A stretch of 64,000 bases of DNA from Bradyrhizobium sp. SK17 (GTDB taxonomy: Bacteria; Pseudomonadota; Alphaproteobacteria; Rhizobiales; Xanthobacteraceae), in NCBI RefSeq assembly GCF_002831585.1, contig NZ_CP025113.1:1798001-1862000 (forward strand), given 5' to 3'. Both the position numbers and the translations under genes were made by a program. Every line of letters starts with the position of its first letter. The stretch's first letter is position 1. This document shows, piece after piece, positions 44,780-53,930 of this stretch. The notes under the pieces were generated by a model that ran no database searches, was not told the origin of the DNA, and worked only from the letters and a program-made list of their open reading frames with translations.

Positions 44780-45595
44780 ATGGCCAAGGTTTTGGTCGTG
44801 ACGTCCGGAAAGGGCGGGGTCGGCAAGACGACCTCCACCGCTGCGCTCGGCGCGGCACTCGCGCAAATGGGCCAGAGCGTCGTCGTGATCGATTTCGATG
44901 TCGGTCTGCGCAATCTCGATCTGGTGATGGGCGCGGAGCGGCGCGTGGTGTTCGACCTCATCAACGTCGTGCAGGGGGTCGCAAAACTGCCGCAGGCACT
45001 GATCCGCGACAAGCGGCTGGAAAATCTCTGGCTGCTGCCGGCGTCGCAGACCCGCGACAAGGACGCGCTGACCGAAGAGGGCGTCAAGCGCGTGATCGGC
45101 GACCTCAAGACCAAGTTCGACTGGATCCTGTGCGACAGCCCGGCCGGCATCGAACGCGGCGCGACGCTGGCGATGCGCTACGCCGACGAGGCCATCATCG
45201 TCACCAACCCGGAAGTGTCGTCGGTGCGCGACTCCGACCGCATCATCGGCATGCTGGACTCCAAGACCGTCCGCGCCGAGCGCGGCGAGCGGGTCGAGAA
45301 GCATCTGCTGGTCACCCGCTATGACAGCGCCCGCGCCGCGCGCGGCGAGATGCTGTCGATCGACGATATCCTGGAAATCCTCGCCACACCGCTGCTCGGC
45401 ATCGTGCCGGAAAGCCAGGACGTGTTGCGCGCCTCCAACGTCGGCTGCCCGGTGACGCTGAACGCCGCGGGCAGCGCGCCGGCGCGGGCCTATACCGATG
45501 CGGTGCGGCGCCTGATGGGCGAGGCGGTCGAGATGGTCGTGCCGGTCGAGCGCAAGGGGCTGATGGACCGGTTGCTGCGACGGAGGGCGGCATGA
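44780..45595 (+). CDS. minD: Septum site-determining protein MinD
   Basis: 271 residues. ATPase that recruits MinC to the membrane. Deviant Walker A SGKGGVGKTTSTAALG at residues 9-24, VVIDFDVGLRNLDLVMG, CDSPAGIERGATLAMRYAD, TNPEVSSVRDSDRIIG and a C-terminal amphipathic membrane helix KGLMDRLLRRRAA. AAGGAG precedes the ATG. Its stop overlaps minE (ATGA). Confidence 0.97.
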   Translation: MAKVLVVTSGKGGVGKTTSTAALGAALAQMGQSVVVIDFDVGLRNLDLVMGAERRVVFDLINVVQGVAKLPQALIRDKRLENLWLLPASQTRDKDALTEEGVKRVIGDLKTKFDWILCDSPAGIERGATLAMRYADEAIIVTNPEVSSVRDSDRIIGMLDSKTVRAERGERVEKHLLVTRYDSARAARGEMLSIDDILEILATPLLGIVPESQDVLRASNVGCPVTLNAAGSAPARAYTDAVRRLMGEAVEMVVPVERKGLMDRLLRRRAA

Positions 45596-45873
45596 TGAAC
45601 GTGATGCGGCTGTTCGGCGGCCGCGCTGCATCGGCGCCCGTCGCACGGGAGCGGTTGCAGATCCTGCTGTCGCATGAGCGCGGCAGGACCGGTGCGCCCG
45701 ACCTTCTGGAAACGCTCCGCTCGGAGATCCTGAGCGTGGTGTCGAAGCATATCGATGTCGATCCCGACAAGGTGGTGGTCCGGATGGACCGCGGCAAGTT
45801 CGTCTCGATGCTCGAGGTCGACATCGAGGTTCCCAACGGCGTGCAACGATCAAAGATGGTGGCGGCCACATGA
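45592..45873 (+). CDS. minE: Cell division topological specificity factor MinE
   Basis: 93 residues. MinE stimulates MinD ATPase and drives pole-to-pole oscillation. N-terminal membrane/MinD-binding part VMRLFGGRAASAPVARERLQ then ILLSHERGR; C-terminal dimer part ILSVVSKHIDVDPDKVVVRM. Start overlaps minD; stop overlaps the next small gene. Confidence 0.96.
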   Translation: MMNVMRLFGGRAASAPVARERLQILLSHERGRTGAPDLLETLRSEILSVVSKHIDVDPDKVVVRMDRGKFVSMLEVDIEVPNGVQRSKMVAAT

Positions 45874-46166
45874 CGGCAGACAGCGACAGTCACATTGCAT
45901 GGCAGCGCGCACAGCTGAAGAAGCTGCGCGCGGCGCTGAAGGAGATCGAGGCCGATCAGCTCGGCAAGGCCAATTGCGGCCGCGCGACGCAGATGACGAT
46001 CGATCAGTTGCAGCGCAAGATCGGCGAGTCGGGCCGCTGCATCGCCGAGTATGAGCGCCGCACCCGCCGCCCGCTGGCGACGGATCTCGGCAGCCTCGCC
46101 AGCGTTAGCTGGACGAACTGGAACGCCAATCTTCCGATGGCCAAGGCGCCGCGCCATCGGGCATAA
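45870..46166 (+). CDS. Hypothetical protein coupled to minCDE
   Basis: 98 residues, start overlapping minE (ATGA). Charged helical N-terminal two thirds (WQRAQLKKLRAALKEIEADQ, MTIDQLQRKIGESGRCIAEY) likely form a coiled coil or helical hairpin; the tail is disordered (NLPMAKAPRHRA). No signal peptide or known domain. The fourth place in the min operon suggests, but does not prove, a cell-division or envelope role. A strong hairpin follows the stop. Confidence 0.75.
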   Translation: MTADSDSHIAWQRAQLKKLRAALKEIEADQLGKANCGRATQMTIDQLQRKIGESGRCIAEYERRTRRPLATDLGSLASVSWTNWNANLPMAKAPRHRA

Positions 46167-46172
46167 GCGGGC

Positions 46173-46214
46173 ACAGCTTCGTCGTTGCGACCATTGGCTC
46201 GCAACGACGGCTGT
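46173..46214. terminator. Bidirectional hairpin between min operon and Sir2 gene
   Basis: CGTCGTTGCGA (46180-46190) and its complement (46199-46209) form an eleven-base stem with an eight-base loop; ACAGC/GCTGT extend it after a two-base bulge. It lies between convergent genes. Confidence 0.7.
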
Positions 46215-46215
46215 C

Positions 46216-47028
46216 TTACAGCAAGAACGCCAGCGCGCTTTCGCACTGGTCCTCGACCTTGAGGGTGAGCAAATCGTCGGCACGGGTGCGGCCGAGATTG
46301 ACGGCGGCGATCGGCAGGCCGCGCTGCTCCGCCATCCGGACGAAGCGAAACCCGGAATAGACCATCAGCGACGAGCCGACGACCAGCAGCGCGTCGGCCT
46401 GTTCGAGGTGTGCCTGCGCCGTCGCCACCGTATCGCGCGGTACATTCTCGCCGAAGAACACCACATCCGGCTTCAATACGCCGCCGCAGGCAGCGCAGGC
46501 CGGCACCACGAAGGATGAAAAATCCTGTTCGAGGTCGGCGTCGCCGTCCGGCGCATCGGCGGCATCGAGCGTAAGCCAGATAGGGTTCAGCAACGCCAGT
46601 TCCCCTTGAAATTGCTCGCGCGGCATCGTGGCGCCGCAGCCGAGGCAGCGAACGACGTCGAGCCGGCCGTGCAAGTCGATCACGCGCTGGCTGCCCGCGG
46701 CCTGGTGCAGCCGGTCGACGTTCTGGGTCAACAGCAGCTCGCAGCGCCCTTGCTGTTCCAGCCGTGCCAGCGCGCGATGCGCACCGTTCGGCGCTGCGCG
46801 CCCGAACCGCCGCCAGCCGACCATGCTGCGCGCCCAATAGCGCTGCCGCGTTGCCGCCTCGCCCAAAAACGCCTGGATGGTGACCGGCCGGGTCCGCTTC
46901 CAGTTGCCGTCGCTGTCGCGATAGTCGGGAATGCCGGAATTGGTGCTGCAGCCGGCCCCGGTCAGGACAAACAGGCGCTGGTGGCCGGCGATGAAATTCT
47001 CGAGGGCATTGTCTGGCATGGCGCACAT
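46216..47028 (-). CDS. Sir2-family NAD-dependent protein deacylase
   Basis: 270 residues. NAD-binding GAGCSTNSGIPDYRDSDG near residues 24-41, TQNVDRLHQAAGS, catalytic His in DLHGRLD, zinc cysteines CLGC and CAAC, then KPDVVFFGENVP and VVGSSLMVYSGF. The long form with GCSTNSGIPDYRD is the bacterial class II/SIRT4-like group, which includes lipoamidases and deacylases. Removes acyl groups from lysine using NAD+. Two in-frame ATGs (47028 and 47019) are possible starts. Confidence 0.92.
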   Translation of the reverse strand: MCAMPDNALENFIAGHQRLFVLTGAGCSTNSGIPDYRDSDGNWKRTRPVTIQAFLGEAATRQRYWARSMVGWRRFGRAAPNGAHRALARLEQQGRCELLLTQNVDRLHQAAGSQRVIDLHGRLDVVRCLGCGATMPREQFQGELALLNPIWLTLDAADAPDGDADLEQDFSSFVVPACAACGGVLKPDVVFFGENVPRDTVATAQAHLEQADALLVVGSSLMVYSGFRFVRMAEQRGLPIAAVNLGRTRADDLLTLKVEDQCESALAFLL

Positions 47029-47202
47029 CTAGTGCGTCGGGTTCCTCCGCGCCAGATCGCCAGATCGTGAGCGCGGCTGGTCAAACGCCGGCCAGGCATT
47101 CATGCTGGGTTAAGCGACCGCCCGGCAATTTGCATCGGCGATCGGGTCCGCGGGCATCGTCTCGACGGCCCGGATGCAGCCTTGCAGGTTGGAAGGAAGC
47201 TC

Positions 47203-48234
47203 ATGTCCCGCAATCCGCTGCGGCGCTGGCTCTGCCAGGGACTCATGCTCTGCCTCGCATTCTCGTCATCCGCCGCCGTCGGCCCACAGGCATGGGCGCA
47301 AACGCCATCGCGCAGCGTGCCGCCGCAAATCTGGTTTCACATGGGCGGCTACCAGGATCCGGAAGCGCACCGCAGCTGGGACACGCTGTTCTTTGCGGAG
47401 AAGGCGCCCTGGCCGGAGTTCATGAACCACGTGCAGGTGGTCGAACTGCTGACGCAGCACCTGTTGCTGCTCTCCGACGCCGAACTGGCCAAGGTCGCGG
47501 CGCGGCTGAAGGAGCACCACATCGCGCTCGCGGTCGCGATGCTCTCGCAGGCTTACGACAATGACAAATCGCCGTCGTGCGGGCAGGGCGTCGAGGGCTA
47601 TTTCGCCTCCTATCAAACCGCCAATCTGGCGGCCAAGCTGAAGCGCGCCGGCGCCACGTTGCAATACATATCGATGGATGAGCCGCTCTGGTTCGGCCAT
47701 TACTACAATGGCCCGCATGCATGTCACTCGTCGATTGCCGACGTCGCGCAGCGCGTCGCAGCGAATGTCCGCGCTTATCAGAGCGTATTTCCCAATCTGA
47801 TCGTCGGCGAGTCGGTGCCGATTCCATCGCTGACCAATGAGCCGCACTGGCAGGACGACTATCGCGCCTGGCGTAGTGCCTTCAAGGCGGCGACCGGCCG
47901 GCCGATCGCGTTCGCGGCGATCGACATCGATTGGTACCGGCCGAACTGGACACAAAGCCTGAGCGCGATCGCGGGCTTCGTGCGCAACGAGCACATGCAG
48001 CTCGGCATCATCTACAACAGCGCCGCGACCAGCAGCGCGGAGACCAATGAGCAATGGCTCAACAGCGCGGTCGACAAGTTCACTGCGATCGAGACGCGCC
48101 AGCACGTCGTGCCCGACCAGGCGATCTTCGCATCATGGGTCAAGTTTCCGCCACGCAGCCTCACCGACGAGACCGGGCTTGGCGAGGACTATCTCGTGAA
48201 GCGCTATTTGCAACTGCACGCAGCGGCGAAGTAA
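47203..48234 (+). CDS. Secreted hypothetical protein, TIM-barrel-like
   Basis: 343 residues from the ATG at 47203, with GGAAGGAAG upstream. Signal peptide (LCQGLMLCLAFSSSAAVGPQ, cleavage near AQA). The body alternates strands and helices with clustered acidic and aromatic residues: IALAVAMLSQAYDNDK, TLQYISMDEPLWFGHYYNG, NLIVGESVPIPSLTN and FAAIDIDWYRPNW. The MDEP and DID elements at strand ends are reminiscent of a glycoside hydrolase barrel, but I do not recognise a family. Twelve bases before an SGNH hydrolase, with which it is probably transcribed. Confidence 0.72.
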   Translation: MSRNPLRRWLCQGLMLCLAFSSSAAVGPQAWAQTPSRSVPPQIWFHMGGYQDPEAHRSWDTLFFAEKAPWPEFMNHVQVVELLTQHLLLLSDAELAKVAARLKEHHIALAVAMLSQAYDNDKSPSCGQGVEGYFASYQTANLAAKLKRAGATLQYISMDEPLWFGHYYNGPHACHSSIADVAQRVAANVRAYQSVFPNLIVGESVPIPSLTNEPHWQDDYRAWRSAFKAATGRPIAFAAIDIDWYRPNWTQSLSAIAGFVRNEHMQLGIIYNSAATSSAETNEQWLNSAVDKFTAIETRQHVVPDQAIFASWVKFPPRSLTDETGLGEDYLVKRYLQLHAAAK

Positions 48235-48245
48235 CGGGCACAGGA

Positions 48246-48968
48246 ATGAAGCTGACGCGACATCTGCTGATCCTGCTGGCAGTCTTGCTGGGTCTGTCGA
48301 CCGCTGCATCCGCCGCAACCTGCCCGGCGGCGCCCGCAGCCCCCGTGGCAACGACAACGCCGGCCGCACGCCCTGACGCCTGGGTGCCGCAGCAGGAGGA
48401 GCTGCGGCGACGGCTTGCCGCGCAAAGCTTCGATGCCATCACATTCGGCGATTCGATCATGCAGGGCTGGAGCGAGGCCCGGCTGCAACAGGCGATGGGC
48501 ATGTCGGTGCTGAACGCCGGCTTCGGCCAGGACGGCACCGAGCACCTGTTGTGGTGGCTCAAGACCTATGACTGGCAGAAGCAGTCGCCGCACGACGTGC
48601 TGCTTCTGATTGGCACCAACGACATCGGCTATCCGACCTGCGATATCGCCTGGGGTATCCTGACTGCGGTCAAGACCGTGCACGCTACATTCCCGAAGGC
48701 GCATGTCATGGTGGTCAGCATCCTGCCCCGGGGCACCAATCTGATGGGCGCGGATGACAAGATCCGCGCGGTGAACGCCACGTTGCACCAGGCGTCGGCC
48801 TCCGCCAGGTTCGCCTTTCTCGACGTGCACGATGCCTTCGAATGCGGGCACAAGACGCCGTGTCCGCTGTTTCAGCCCGACCTCAATCTGCATCTGACCA
48901 GCGCCGGCTATGACCTGCTCACCGAGCTGCTGCGGAAGTCGGTGGCCGCCGAGCCGCATAGAAACTAG
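48246..48968 (+). CDS. Secreted SGNH/GDSL-type hydrolase
   Basis: 240 residues with a signal peptide (LLILLAVLLGLSTAASAATC). SGNH blocks: ITFGDSIMQGWSEA (nucleophile Ser), LNAGFGQDGT (Gly), LLIGTNDIGYP (Asn) and PDLNLHLTSAGYDLL (Asp-His). This is the platelet-activating-factor acetylhydrolase-like subgroup. It would remove acyl or acetyl groups from a carbohydrate or lipid in the periplasm. The ATG at 48246 is nearly abutted by AGGA; the preceding secreted protein ends 12 bases upstream. Confidence 0.85.
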   Translation: MKLTRHLLILLAVLLGLSTAASAATCPAAPAAPVATTTPAARPDAWVPQQEELRRRLAAQSFDAITFGDSIMQGWSEARLQQAMGMSVLNAGFGQDGTEHLLWWLKTYDWQKQSPHDVLLLIGTNDIGYPTCDIAWGILTAVKTVHATFPKAHVMVVSILPRGTNLMGADDKIRAVNATLHQASASARFAFLDVHDAFECGHKTPCPLFQPDLNLHLTSAGYDLLTELLRKSVAAEPHRN

Positions 48969-49070
48969 CGCGTGATTTTCCTGCGCCTTCTGCGCCAGCG
49001 TGCGTTCCGCGAACGATCCGCCAGGATCGTGCGCTGCTGAAGCTTCGGCAACTGACCGGGCCTGCTGACT

Positions 49071-49568
49071 TTACCGTGCCGGCAGAACGAAGACCTGGCC
49101 GGGATAGATCAAATTCGGATTGCGGATCTGCTGCGAGTTGGCGCGATAGATCACCGCGTAGCGCTGCCCGGCGCCCAATGCGCGCTGGCTGATGCGCCAC
49201 AGGCTGTCGCCGCGGGTCACCGTGGTCGTGGTGATGTTCGGCACGATCACCGCGGACGGCGAGCTCACATCAGGCGCGGTGGTTGCTGCCGCCGCAAGCT
49301 GCGGCGAGCCTGCACCGGTGGACGACGCTGCCGGCGCCGGGATCGATGCCGTCGTCGTGTCCGGAACGTTGAACGGCACCTCGGCGCGTGCACGCACCTT
49401 GCCGGAACTCGGGTCGACGTCGTCAAGCCGGATCCGATAGTCGCCGGGCGTCACGCCCTTGTTGATCGTGACCGAGAGGCGTCCGGCCTGGTCGGCCGTG
49501 CCTGACGTGATCAAGCTGCCGTTGAGATAGAGCCTGACGGTCGCGCCGGGAGCTGCCTGAGCACTCAC
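49071..49568 (-). CDS. LysM-domain C-terminal half of a frameshifted envelope protein
   Basis: 165 residues in this frame. It begins in the middle of a beta-sandwich segment (PGATVRLYLNGSLITSGTAD, DYRIRLDDVDPSSGKVRARA), then a Ser/Thr/Ala-rich linker, and ends in a LysM peptidoglycan-binding domain: VTRGDSLWRISQRALGAGQR, YAVIYRANSQQIRNPNLIYP then GQVFVLP. The upstream half is in another frame at 49565-50224. One extra G in the G5 run (CCCCC at 49579-49583, plus strand) makes GGKLHVSAQAAPG, joining the two into one protein of about 385 residues. It has no ribosome binding site of its own. Confidence 0.8.
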   Translation of the reverse strand: MSAQAAPGATVRLYLNGSLITSGTADQAGRLSVTINKGVTPGDYRIRLDDVDPSSGKVRARAEVPFNVPDTTTASIPAPAASSTGAGSPQLAAAATTAPDVSSPSAVIVPNITTTTVTRGDSLWRISQRALGAGQRYAVIYRANSQQIRNPNLIYPGQVFVLPAR

Positions 49569-50224
49569 ATGAAGCTTGCCCCCGGTTCGGTCTCGACTGT
49601 CTCGACAGCCATCTTCCCCGCAGCCGATGCCGTGGCCGCGGGTTGCGACAGCACCCGGACCGGCGTGTCCGGCGTCATCAGTGCCACCACCGGGCGCTCC
49701 CTGGCTGCGGCCTCGAGCGCCACCGCCACGCTCTGCTTCGAGGTCACCTGCTTGCCGTCGCGCGTGATGCGCAGGGTCAGGTCATGGTTTCCCGGCGGAA
49801 GCGGGCGCGGGACGATGACGAACTGGCCCGATTTGTCCGCCACGGCGCGATCGTACACCTCGCCATTGCGCAGCAATTCCACCGTCGCGTCGGGCAGCGC
49901 CCGGCCGGCGACGACAGTCTCGCCGGTCGGCTCGACGTTGACGATGTCGAACTCCGGCAACGCGTTGCCGTCAGGTGCTGGCGTCGGCCCTGCCAGCGCG
50001 TCGGTCAAGGCCGCGGTCTCGGTCTGCACCTTCGCCAACGCAGCCTGGTGCTGGTCTCGTGCGGAAGCCTCCGGCGCGGACGGCGCCGCCGCCATCAAGG
50101 GCGTGCTCGCGCCCGGACTTTGCTGGCTCTGACGGACGCCGAAGACGAACATCGCAGTGCCGCCGGCCGCAAGTGCCAGCAACGCTATGACCAGTTTCAT
50201 CGCCGTGGCGTTCATGATCGTCAT
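49565..50224 (-). CDS. N-terminal half of the frameshifted LysM envelope protein
   Basis: 219 residues from the ATG at 50224 (50215 is an alternative; the frame upstream to 50458 looks non-coding). One N-terminal membrane anchor (KLVIALLALAAGGTAMFVFG) is followed by an Ala/Pro-rich linker and an Ig-like repeat: FDIVNVEPTGETVVAGRALP, DATVELLRNGEVYDRAVADK and NHDLTLRITRDGKQVTSKQS. A second such repeat is split by the frameshift near 49580, and the LysM domain lies at 49071-49568. Membrane-anchored LysM proteins of this type bind peptidoglycan in the periplasm. Confidence 0.78.
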   Translation of the reverse strand: MTIMNATAMKLVIALLALAAGGTAMFVFGVRQSQQSPGASTPLMAAAPSAPEASARDQHQAALAKVQTETAALTDALAGPTPAPDGNALPEFDIVNVEPTGETVVAGRALPDATVELLRNGEVYDRAVADKSGQFVIVPRPLPPGNHDLTLRITRDGKQVTSKQSVAVALEAAARERPVVALMTPDTPVRVLSQPAATASAAGKMAVETVETEPGASFM

Positions 50225-50454
50225 CCGCGGATGAACCCCCGCGTGATCCAGCACCCCGTGGAAGTTCCTGGAGAGACTGCGCTCGTTTGCACCACCCATC
50301 AAGTCGGATGAAAGGATTACTCTTCTCGGGGAGCCAGGCTTGCTCTGAAGCTCACCGCCGCTCCGCGCCAAGGCATGCCGACGTCGGCGCTCGGCGTGAC
50401 GCGTGAGACCGCAGTCGATGACGCGCGGCGCCATGGGCAGCTTCTGATGCAGGC

Positions 50455-50934
50455 TCAAAACTCCAGCGCCGCATTGTCCACCACCTCCTTCATCACGAAG
50501 AAGGTTCGGGTCTGCCGCACGCCGGGCAGCGCGATCAGCTGGTCGCCATGGATCCGGTTGAAATCCTCCATGTCGCCGACGCGGATCTTCAGGAAGTAGT
50601 CGAAGTCGCCGGCGACGAGGTGACAGTCGAGCACGAAGCTCAGCTTGGCCACCGCCTGTTCGAAGCTCGCAAAGCTTTCCGGGGTCGAGCGGTCGAGCAC
50701 GACGCCGACCATGACCAGCGTGCCCTTGCCGAGCTTGCGCGGTGCCACCATGGCACGGACGCCGCTGACATACCCGTCGTCGAACAGCGCCTGGGTCCGG
50801 CGATGGCAGGTGGCGGGGCTGACGCCGACCTGATCGGCCAGCTCGGCATTGCTGAGCCGGCCGTCCTTTTGCAGCAATCTCAGTATCTTAAGATCGGTAC
50901 GATCGAGCCGGGCAGGCATGGAAGAATCTTTCAT
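50455..50934 (-). CDS. acdR: Lrp/AsnC-family regulator of ACC deaminase (AcdR-like)
   Basis: 159 residues. N-terminal winged HTH: DRTDLKILRLLQKDGRLSNA, then ELADQVGVSPATCHRRTQAL; C-terminal RAM ligand domain with VLDCHLVAGDFDYFLKIRVG and VRQTRTFFVMKEVVDNAAL. Divergent from acdS across an AT-rich 146-base gap, the standard acdR-acdS layout in which AcdR activates acdS when ACC or leucine levels change. The start is either the ATG at 50934 or that at 50919. Confidence 0.88.
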   Translation of the reverse strand: MKDSSMPARLDRTDLKILRLLQKDGRLSNAELADQVGVSPATCHRRTQALFDDGYVSGVRAMVAPRKLGKGTLVMVGVVLDRSTPESFASFEQAVAKLSFVLDCHLVAGDFDYFLKIRVGDMEDFNRIHGDQLIALPGVRQTRTFFVMKEVVDNAALEF

Positions 50935-51080
50935 TAATAATCAAACTAGTGAGAGAAAATATATCATTAGACTAGAGATCAGCAATATTCAGTAGCTCAG
51001 GAAGCCAAGTTAGAGAGCACCTTTCGCGCCGGTGATGATAGGTCTTGCCGCTGTTCCAGACCATCAAAGAGGATGCCAGC

Positions 51081-52094
51081 ATGCTGGAAAAATTCGCGCG
51101 CTATCCGCTCACCTTCGGGCCGACTCCGATCGAGAAGCTCGATCGGCTATCCAAGCATCTCGGCGGCAAGGTCGAGCTCTATGCCAAGCGCGAGGATTGC
51201 AATTCCGGGCTCGCCTTCGGCGGCAACAAGCTGCGCAAGCTCGAATACATCATCCCCGACGCGATCGCCTCCAACGCCGACACGCTGGTCTCGATCGGTG
51301 GCGTGCAGTCGAACCACACCCGCATGGTTGCCGCGGTCGCGGCCAAGATCGGCATGAAGTGCCGGCTGGTGCAGGAAAGCTGGGTGCCGCATGAGGACGC
51401 GGTCTATGACCGCGTCGGCAACATCCTGCTCTCGCGCGTGATGGGCGCGGATGTGCGCCTGGTCGATGAAGGCTTTGACATCGGCATCCGCAAGAGCTGG
51501 GAGCAGGCGATCGAGGAAGTGAAGGCGGCCGGCGGCAAGCCTTACGCGATTCCGGCAGGCGCTTCCGTGCACAAATATGGCGGGCTCGGCTATGTCGGCT
51601 TCGCCGAGGAGGTGCGCGCGCAGGAGCGCCAGCTCGGCGTCAAGTTCGACTACATCATCGTCTGCACGGTGACCGGCTCGACCCATGCCGGCATGCTGGT
51701 CGGCTTCGCCGCCGACGGCCGCGCCCGCAACGTGATCGGCATCGACGGCTCGTTCACACCCGCCCAGACCAAGGCGCAGGTGCTGTCGATCGCGCAGAAC
51801 ACGGCCGGGCTGGTCGAGCTCGGCCGCGACATCGTCGCGGATGATGTCGTGCTGATCGAGGACTATGCCTATCCCGCTTATGGTGTGCCCTCGGAAGAGA
51901 CCAAGGAGGCGATCCGCCTCAGCGCGCGGCTGGAAGGCATGATCACCGACCCGGTCTACGAGGGAAAGTCGATGCAGGGCATGATCGACCTGGTGCAGAA
52001 GGGGTTCTTCCCGGCCGGGTCGAAGGTGCTCTATGCCCATCTCGGCGGCGCGCCGGCGCTCAACGGTTACGCCTACGCGTTCCGCAACGGCTGA
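51081..52094 (+). CDS. acdS: 1-Aminocyclopropane-1-carboxylate deaminase AcdS
   Basis: 337 residues, the normal AcdS length, from the ATG at 51081 with AGAGGA upstream. It cleaves the ethylene precursor ACC to 2-oxobutyrate and ammonia, lowering plant ethylene. The PLP lysine is Lys50 in [11 protein letters not shown]. The residues that separate true ACC deaminases from D-cysteine desulfhydrases are present: Tyr293-Glu294 in DPVYEGKSM and Leu321 in [11 protein letters not shown]. Divergent AcdR regulator. Complete and apparently functional. Confidence 0.97.
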   Translation: MLEKFARYPLTFGPTPIEKLDRLSKHLGGKVELYAKREDCNSGLAFGGNKLRKLEYIIPDAIASNADTLVSIGGVQSNHTRMVAAVAAKIGMKCRLVQESWVPHEDAVYDRVGNILLSRVMGADVRLVDEGFDIGIRKSWEQAIEEVKAAGGKPYAIPAGASVHKYGGLGYVGFAEEVRAQERQLGVKFDYIIVCTVTGSTHAGMLVGFAADGRARNVIGIDGSFTPAQTKAQVLSIAQNTAGLVELGRDIVADDVVLIEDYAYPAYGVPSEETKEAIRLSARLEGMITDPVYEGKSMQGMIDLVQKGFFPAGSKVLYAHLGGAPALNGYAYAFRNG

Positions 52095-52199
52095 CGCCTT
52101 GCTCCATCCGGGCTACGGGCTCTTACGGGCTGCCGCGTAAGGTCCGCGTCAGCTTGGCTCGCTACTTTCGTCGAACCGGGCGAGTCGGGAGACCATCGT

Positions 52200-52445
52200 G
52201 TGAAGATGAATGCGGCCGGCCGGGCCCTTGCCGCGCTCGGCATTGGCATCGTCGCTGTCGGGCATTGGTTCTGGGTTTCCGGGACCCATGGCATCGTGCC
52301 GCGCGTGCGCCTGCTGGCGATGGACAGCGCGGTCGAACTCTATGCCGGCATCTTCCTGATCGGCGTCGGCGTCCATGCTCTCGCAACCTGGTACTGGTTC
52401 AGCGATCCAAATCCGCCGACCCCGTCCTCCGTCCGGGAACAGTAG
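52200..52445 (+). CDS. Small membrane protein
   Basis: 81 residues, GTG start at 52200 with GGGAG six bases upstream. Two hydrophobic helices: ALAALGIGIVAVGHWFWVSG and AGIFLIGVGVHALATWYWFS, with a charged loop RVRLLAMDSA between and a Pro/Ser tail. No known domain. Probably an inner-membrane protein of unknown role. Confidence 0.65.
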   Translation: MKMNAAGRALAALGIGIVAVGHWFWVSGTHGIVPRVRLLAMDSAVELYAGIFLIGVGVHALATWYWFSDPNPPTPSSVREQ

Positions 52446-52644
52446 CCCTTCGGGGCCTGGCCGAATGTGTCTGGATTGACATCTTGGGAACATAATGGGA
52501 ACATGCGCTCTGTAACCAGAGGGTGTGGCGATAGCCTCATCCGCAGGGGCATTGCCGGCCGCAAGTGCTGAAGATCGGGCCGCGCACCACTTGTGGGTGA
52601 ATCTCTCCGCCTCCCGGGTTGGGTTGTGGCTGGGAGTGCACGTC

Positions 52645-53910
52645 ATGCGAGTTGCGATCTGGGCGGCCGTTGCGGCCGCATGGTTGTTTGCGTCTGCAAC
52701 TCCAACAAGTGCCCGCGGTCCCTACGGCTCGATCACGGTCGGCAATTGGAAAGGCGGCGCGTTCACCAACGACAAGGACGGCGCGTTCACGCATTGCTCG
52801 GCGGGCACGGTCTATCAGAGCGGCATCTACTTCGTGGTGGCGATTACCGCGAATGGCAGTTGGCGGCTCGGCTTCGCCCATGAGAGCTGGCGCCTGACGC
52901 CGGGCGAGGCCTTTCCGCTCACGCTGACCTTCGACGGCCAGCCCGCGTTCAATGTCTACGGCATGCCGCTCGGCACCCAGCTCGTCAATGTCGAGATGCC
53001 GGTGACCTCCAACCTGATCAATCAGTTCCGCAAGGCGCGCCAGATGACGGCGTTCGCGCAGGGACAATTGTTCCAGTTCAACCTGAATCAAACCGGACAA
53101 TTGCTGCCCGCGCTGGTCAACTGCGTAGCTTCGGTGAAGAGGAACGGCATCGCCAATGCCGGGGAATTCGCGGTTGCCGCGAAGCCCGCGGCCGCACCGC
53201 CGCCGCAGCAGGCGGCTCCGAATCCGGCGCAGAAGCAGGCAAAGTCCGGCACCGGGACCGGCTTCGTGGTCAGCAGCAGCGGTCACGTCGTCACCAACCA
53301 TCATGTCATCAATGGGTGCAGCGAGATCACCGGCAATTTGAGCGGCGAGGCACCGGTCAAATTGCGGCTGGTGTCTGGCGACGAGACCAACGATCTCGCG
53401 CTGCTGCAAGCGCCGTCGCCGTTCAAGGATGTCGCCAAGATCCGGCAGAATGCGATTCCGGTCGGCAATGGCGTGGTGGCGATCGGGTATCCCTATCACG
53501 GGCTGCTGACGTCCGATTTCACCGTGACCACCGGCATCGTCAGTTCGTTGAGCGGCATCCTGAACGATACCCGCTTCCTGCAGATCAGCGCCGCCGTGCA
53601 GCCGGGCAACAGCGGCGGCCCGCTGTTCGATCTCGGCGGCGGTGTGGTGGGCGTCGTGGCCGCGAAACTCGATGCCGTCACGGTCGCGCGGGCGACCGGA
53701 TCGATTCCGGAGAACATCAATTTCGCGATCAAGACCGGTGCGTTGCGCGACTTCCTCGACAATAGCGCGGTGCAGTACCAAACCACCGAATGGCACGATG
53801 CGTCAAAGCGGGAGACGTCCGAGATCGCAAAGGACGCGCGCGGCTATACGCTTCTGATCACCTGCAAGGTCAATGAACAGAGCGCGGGCGCGAAGAAGCC
53901 GAAAAGCTGA
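52645..53910 (+). CDS. Secreted trypsin-like serine protease (HtrA-like catalytic domain)
   Basis: 421 residues from the ATG at 52645, with GGGAG upstream; the longer frame from 52525 is unlike. Signal peptide (IWAAVAAAWLFASATPTSA). Residues about 25-180 form an unrecognised beta-rich domain; after a Pro/Gln linker comes a trypsin fold with the triad in VTNHHVINGCSE (His), ETNDLALLQAP (Asp) and AVQPGNSGGPLFDLGGG (Ser). No PDZ domain follows. Likely a periplasmic protease. Confidence 0.88.
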   Translation: MRVAIWAAVAAAWLFASATPTSARGPYGSITVGNWKGGAFTNDKDGAFTHCSAGTVYQSGIYFVVAITANGSWRLGFAHESWRLTPGEAFPLTLTFDGQPAFNVYGMPLGTQLVNVEMPVTSNLINQFRKARQMTAFAQGQLFQFNLNQTGQLLPALVNCVASVKRNGIANAGEFAVAAKPAAAPPPQQAAPNPAQKQAKSGTGTGFVVSSSGHVVTNHHVINGCSEITGNLSGEAPVKLRLVSGDETNDLALLQAPSPFKDVAKIRQNAIPVGNGVVAIGYPYHGLLTSDFTVTTGIVSSLSGILNDTRFLQISAAVQPGNSGGPLFDLGGGVVGVVAAKLDAVTVARATGSIPENINFAIKTGALRDFLDNSAVQYQTTEWHDASKRETSEIAKDARGYTLLITCKVNEQSAGAKKPKS

Positions 53911-53930
53911 GTTTGGCAGTTCAGCTCGCA

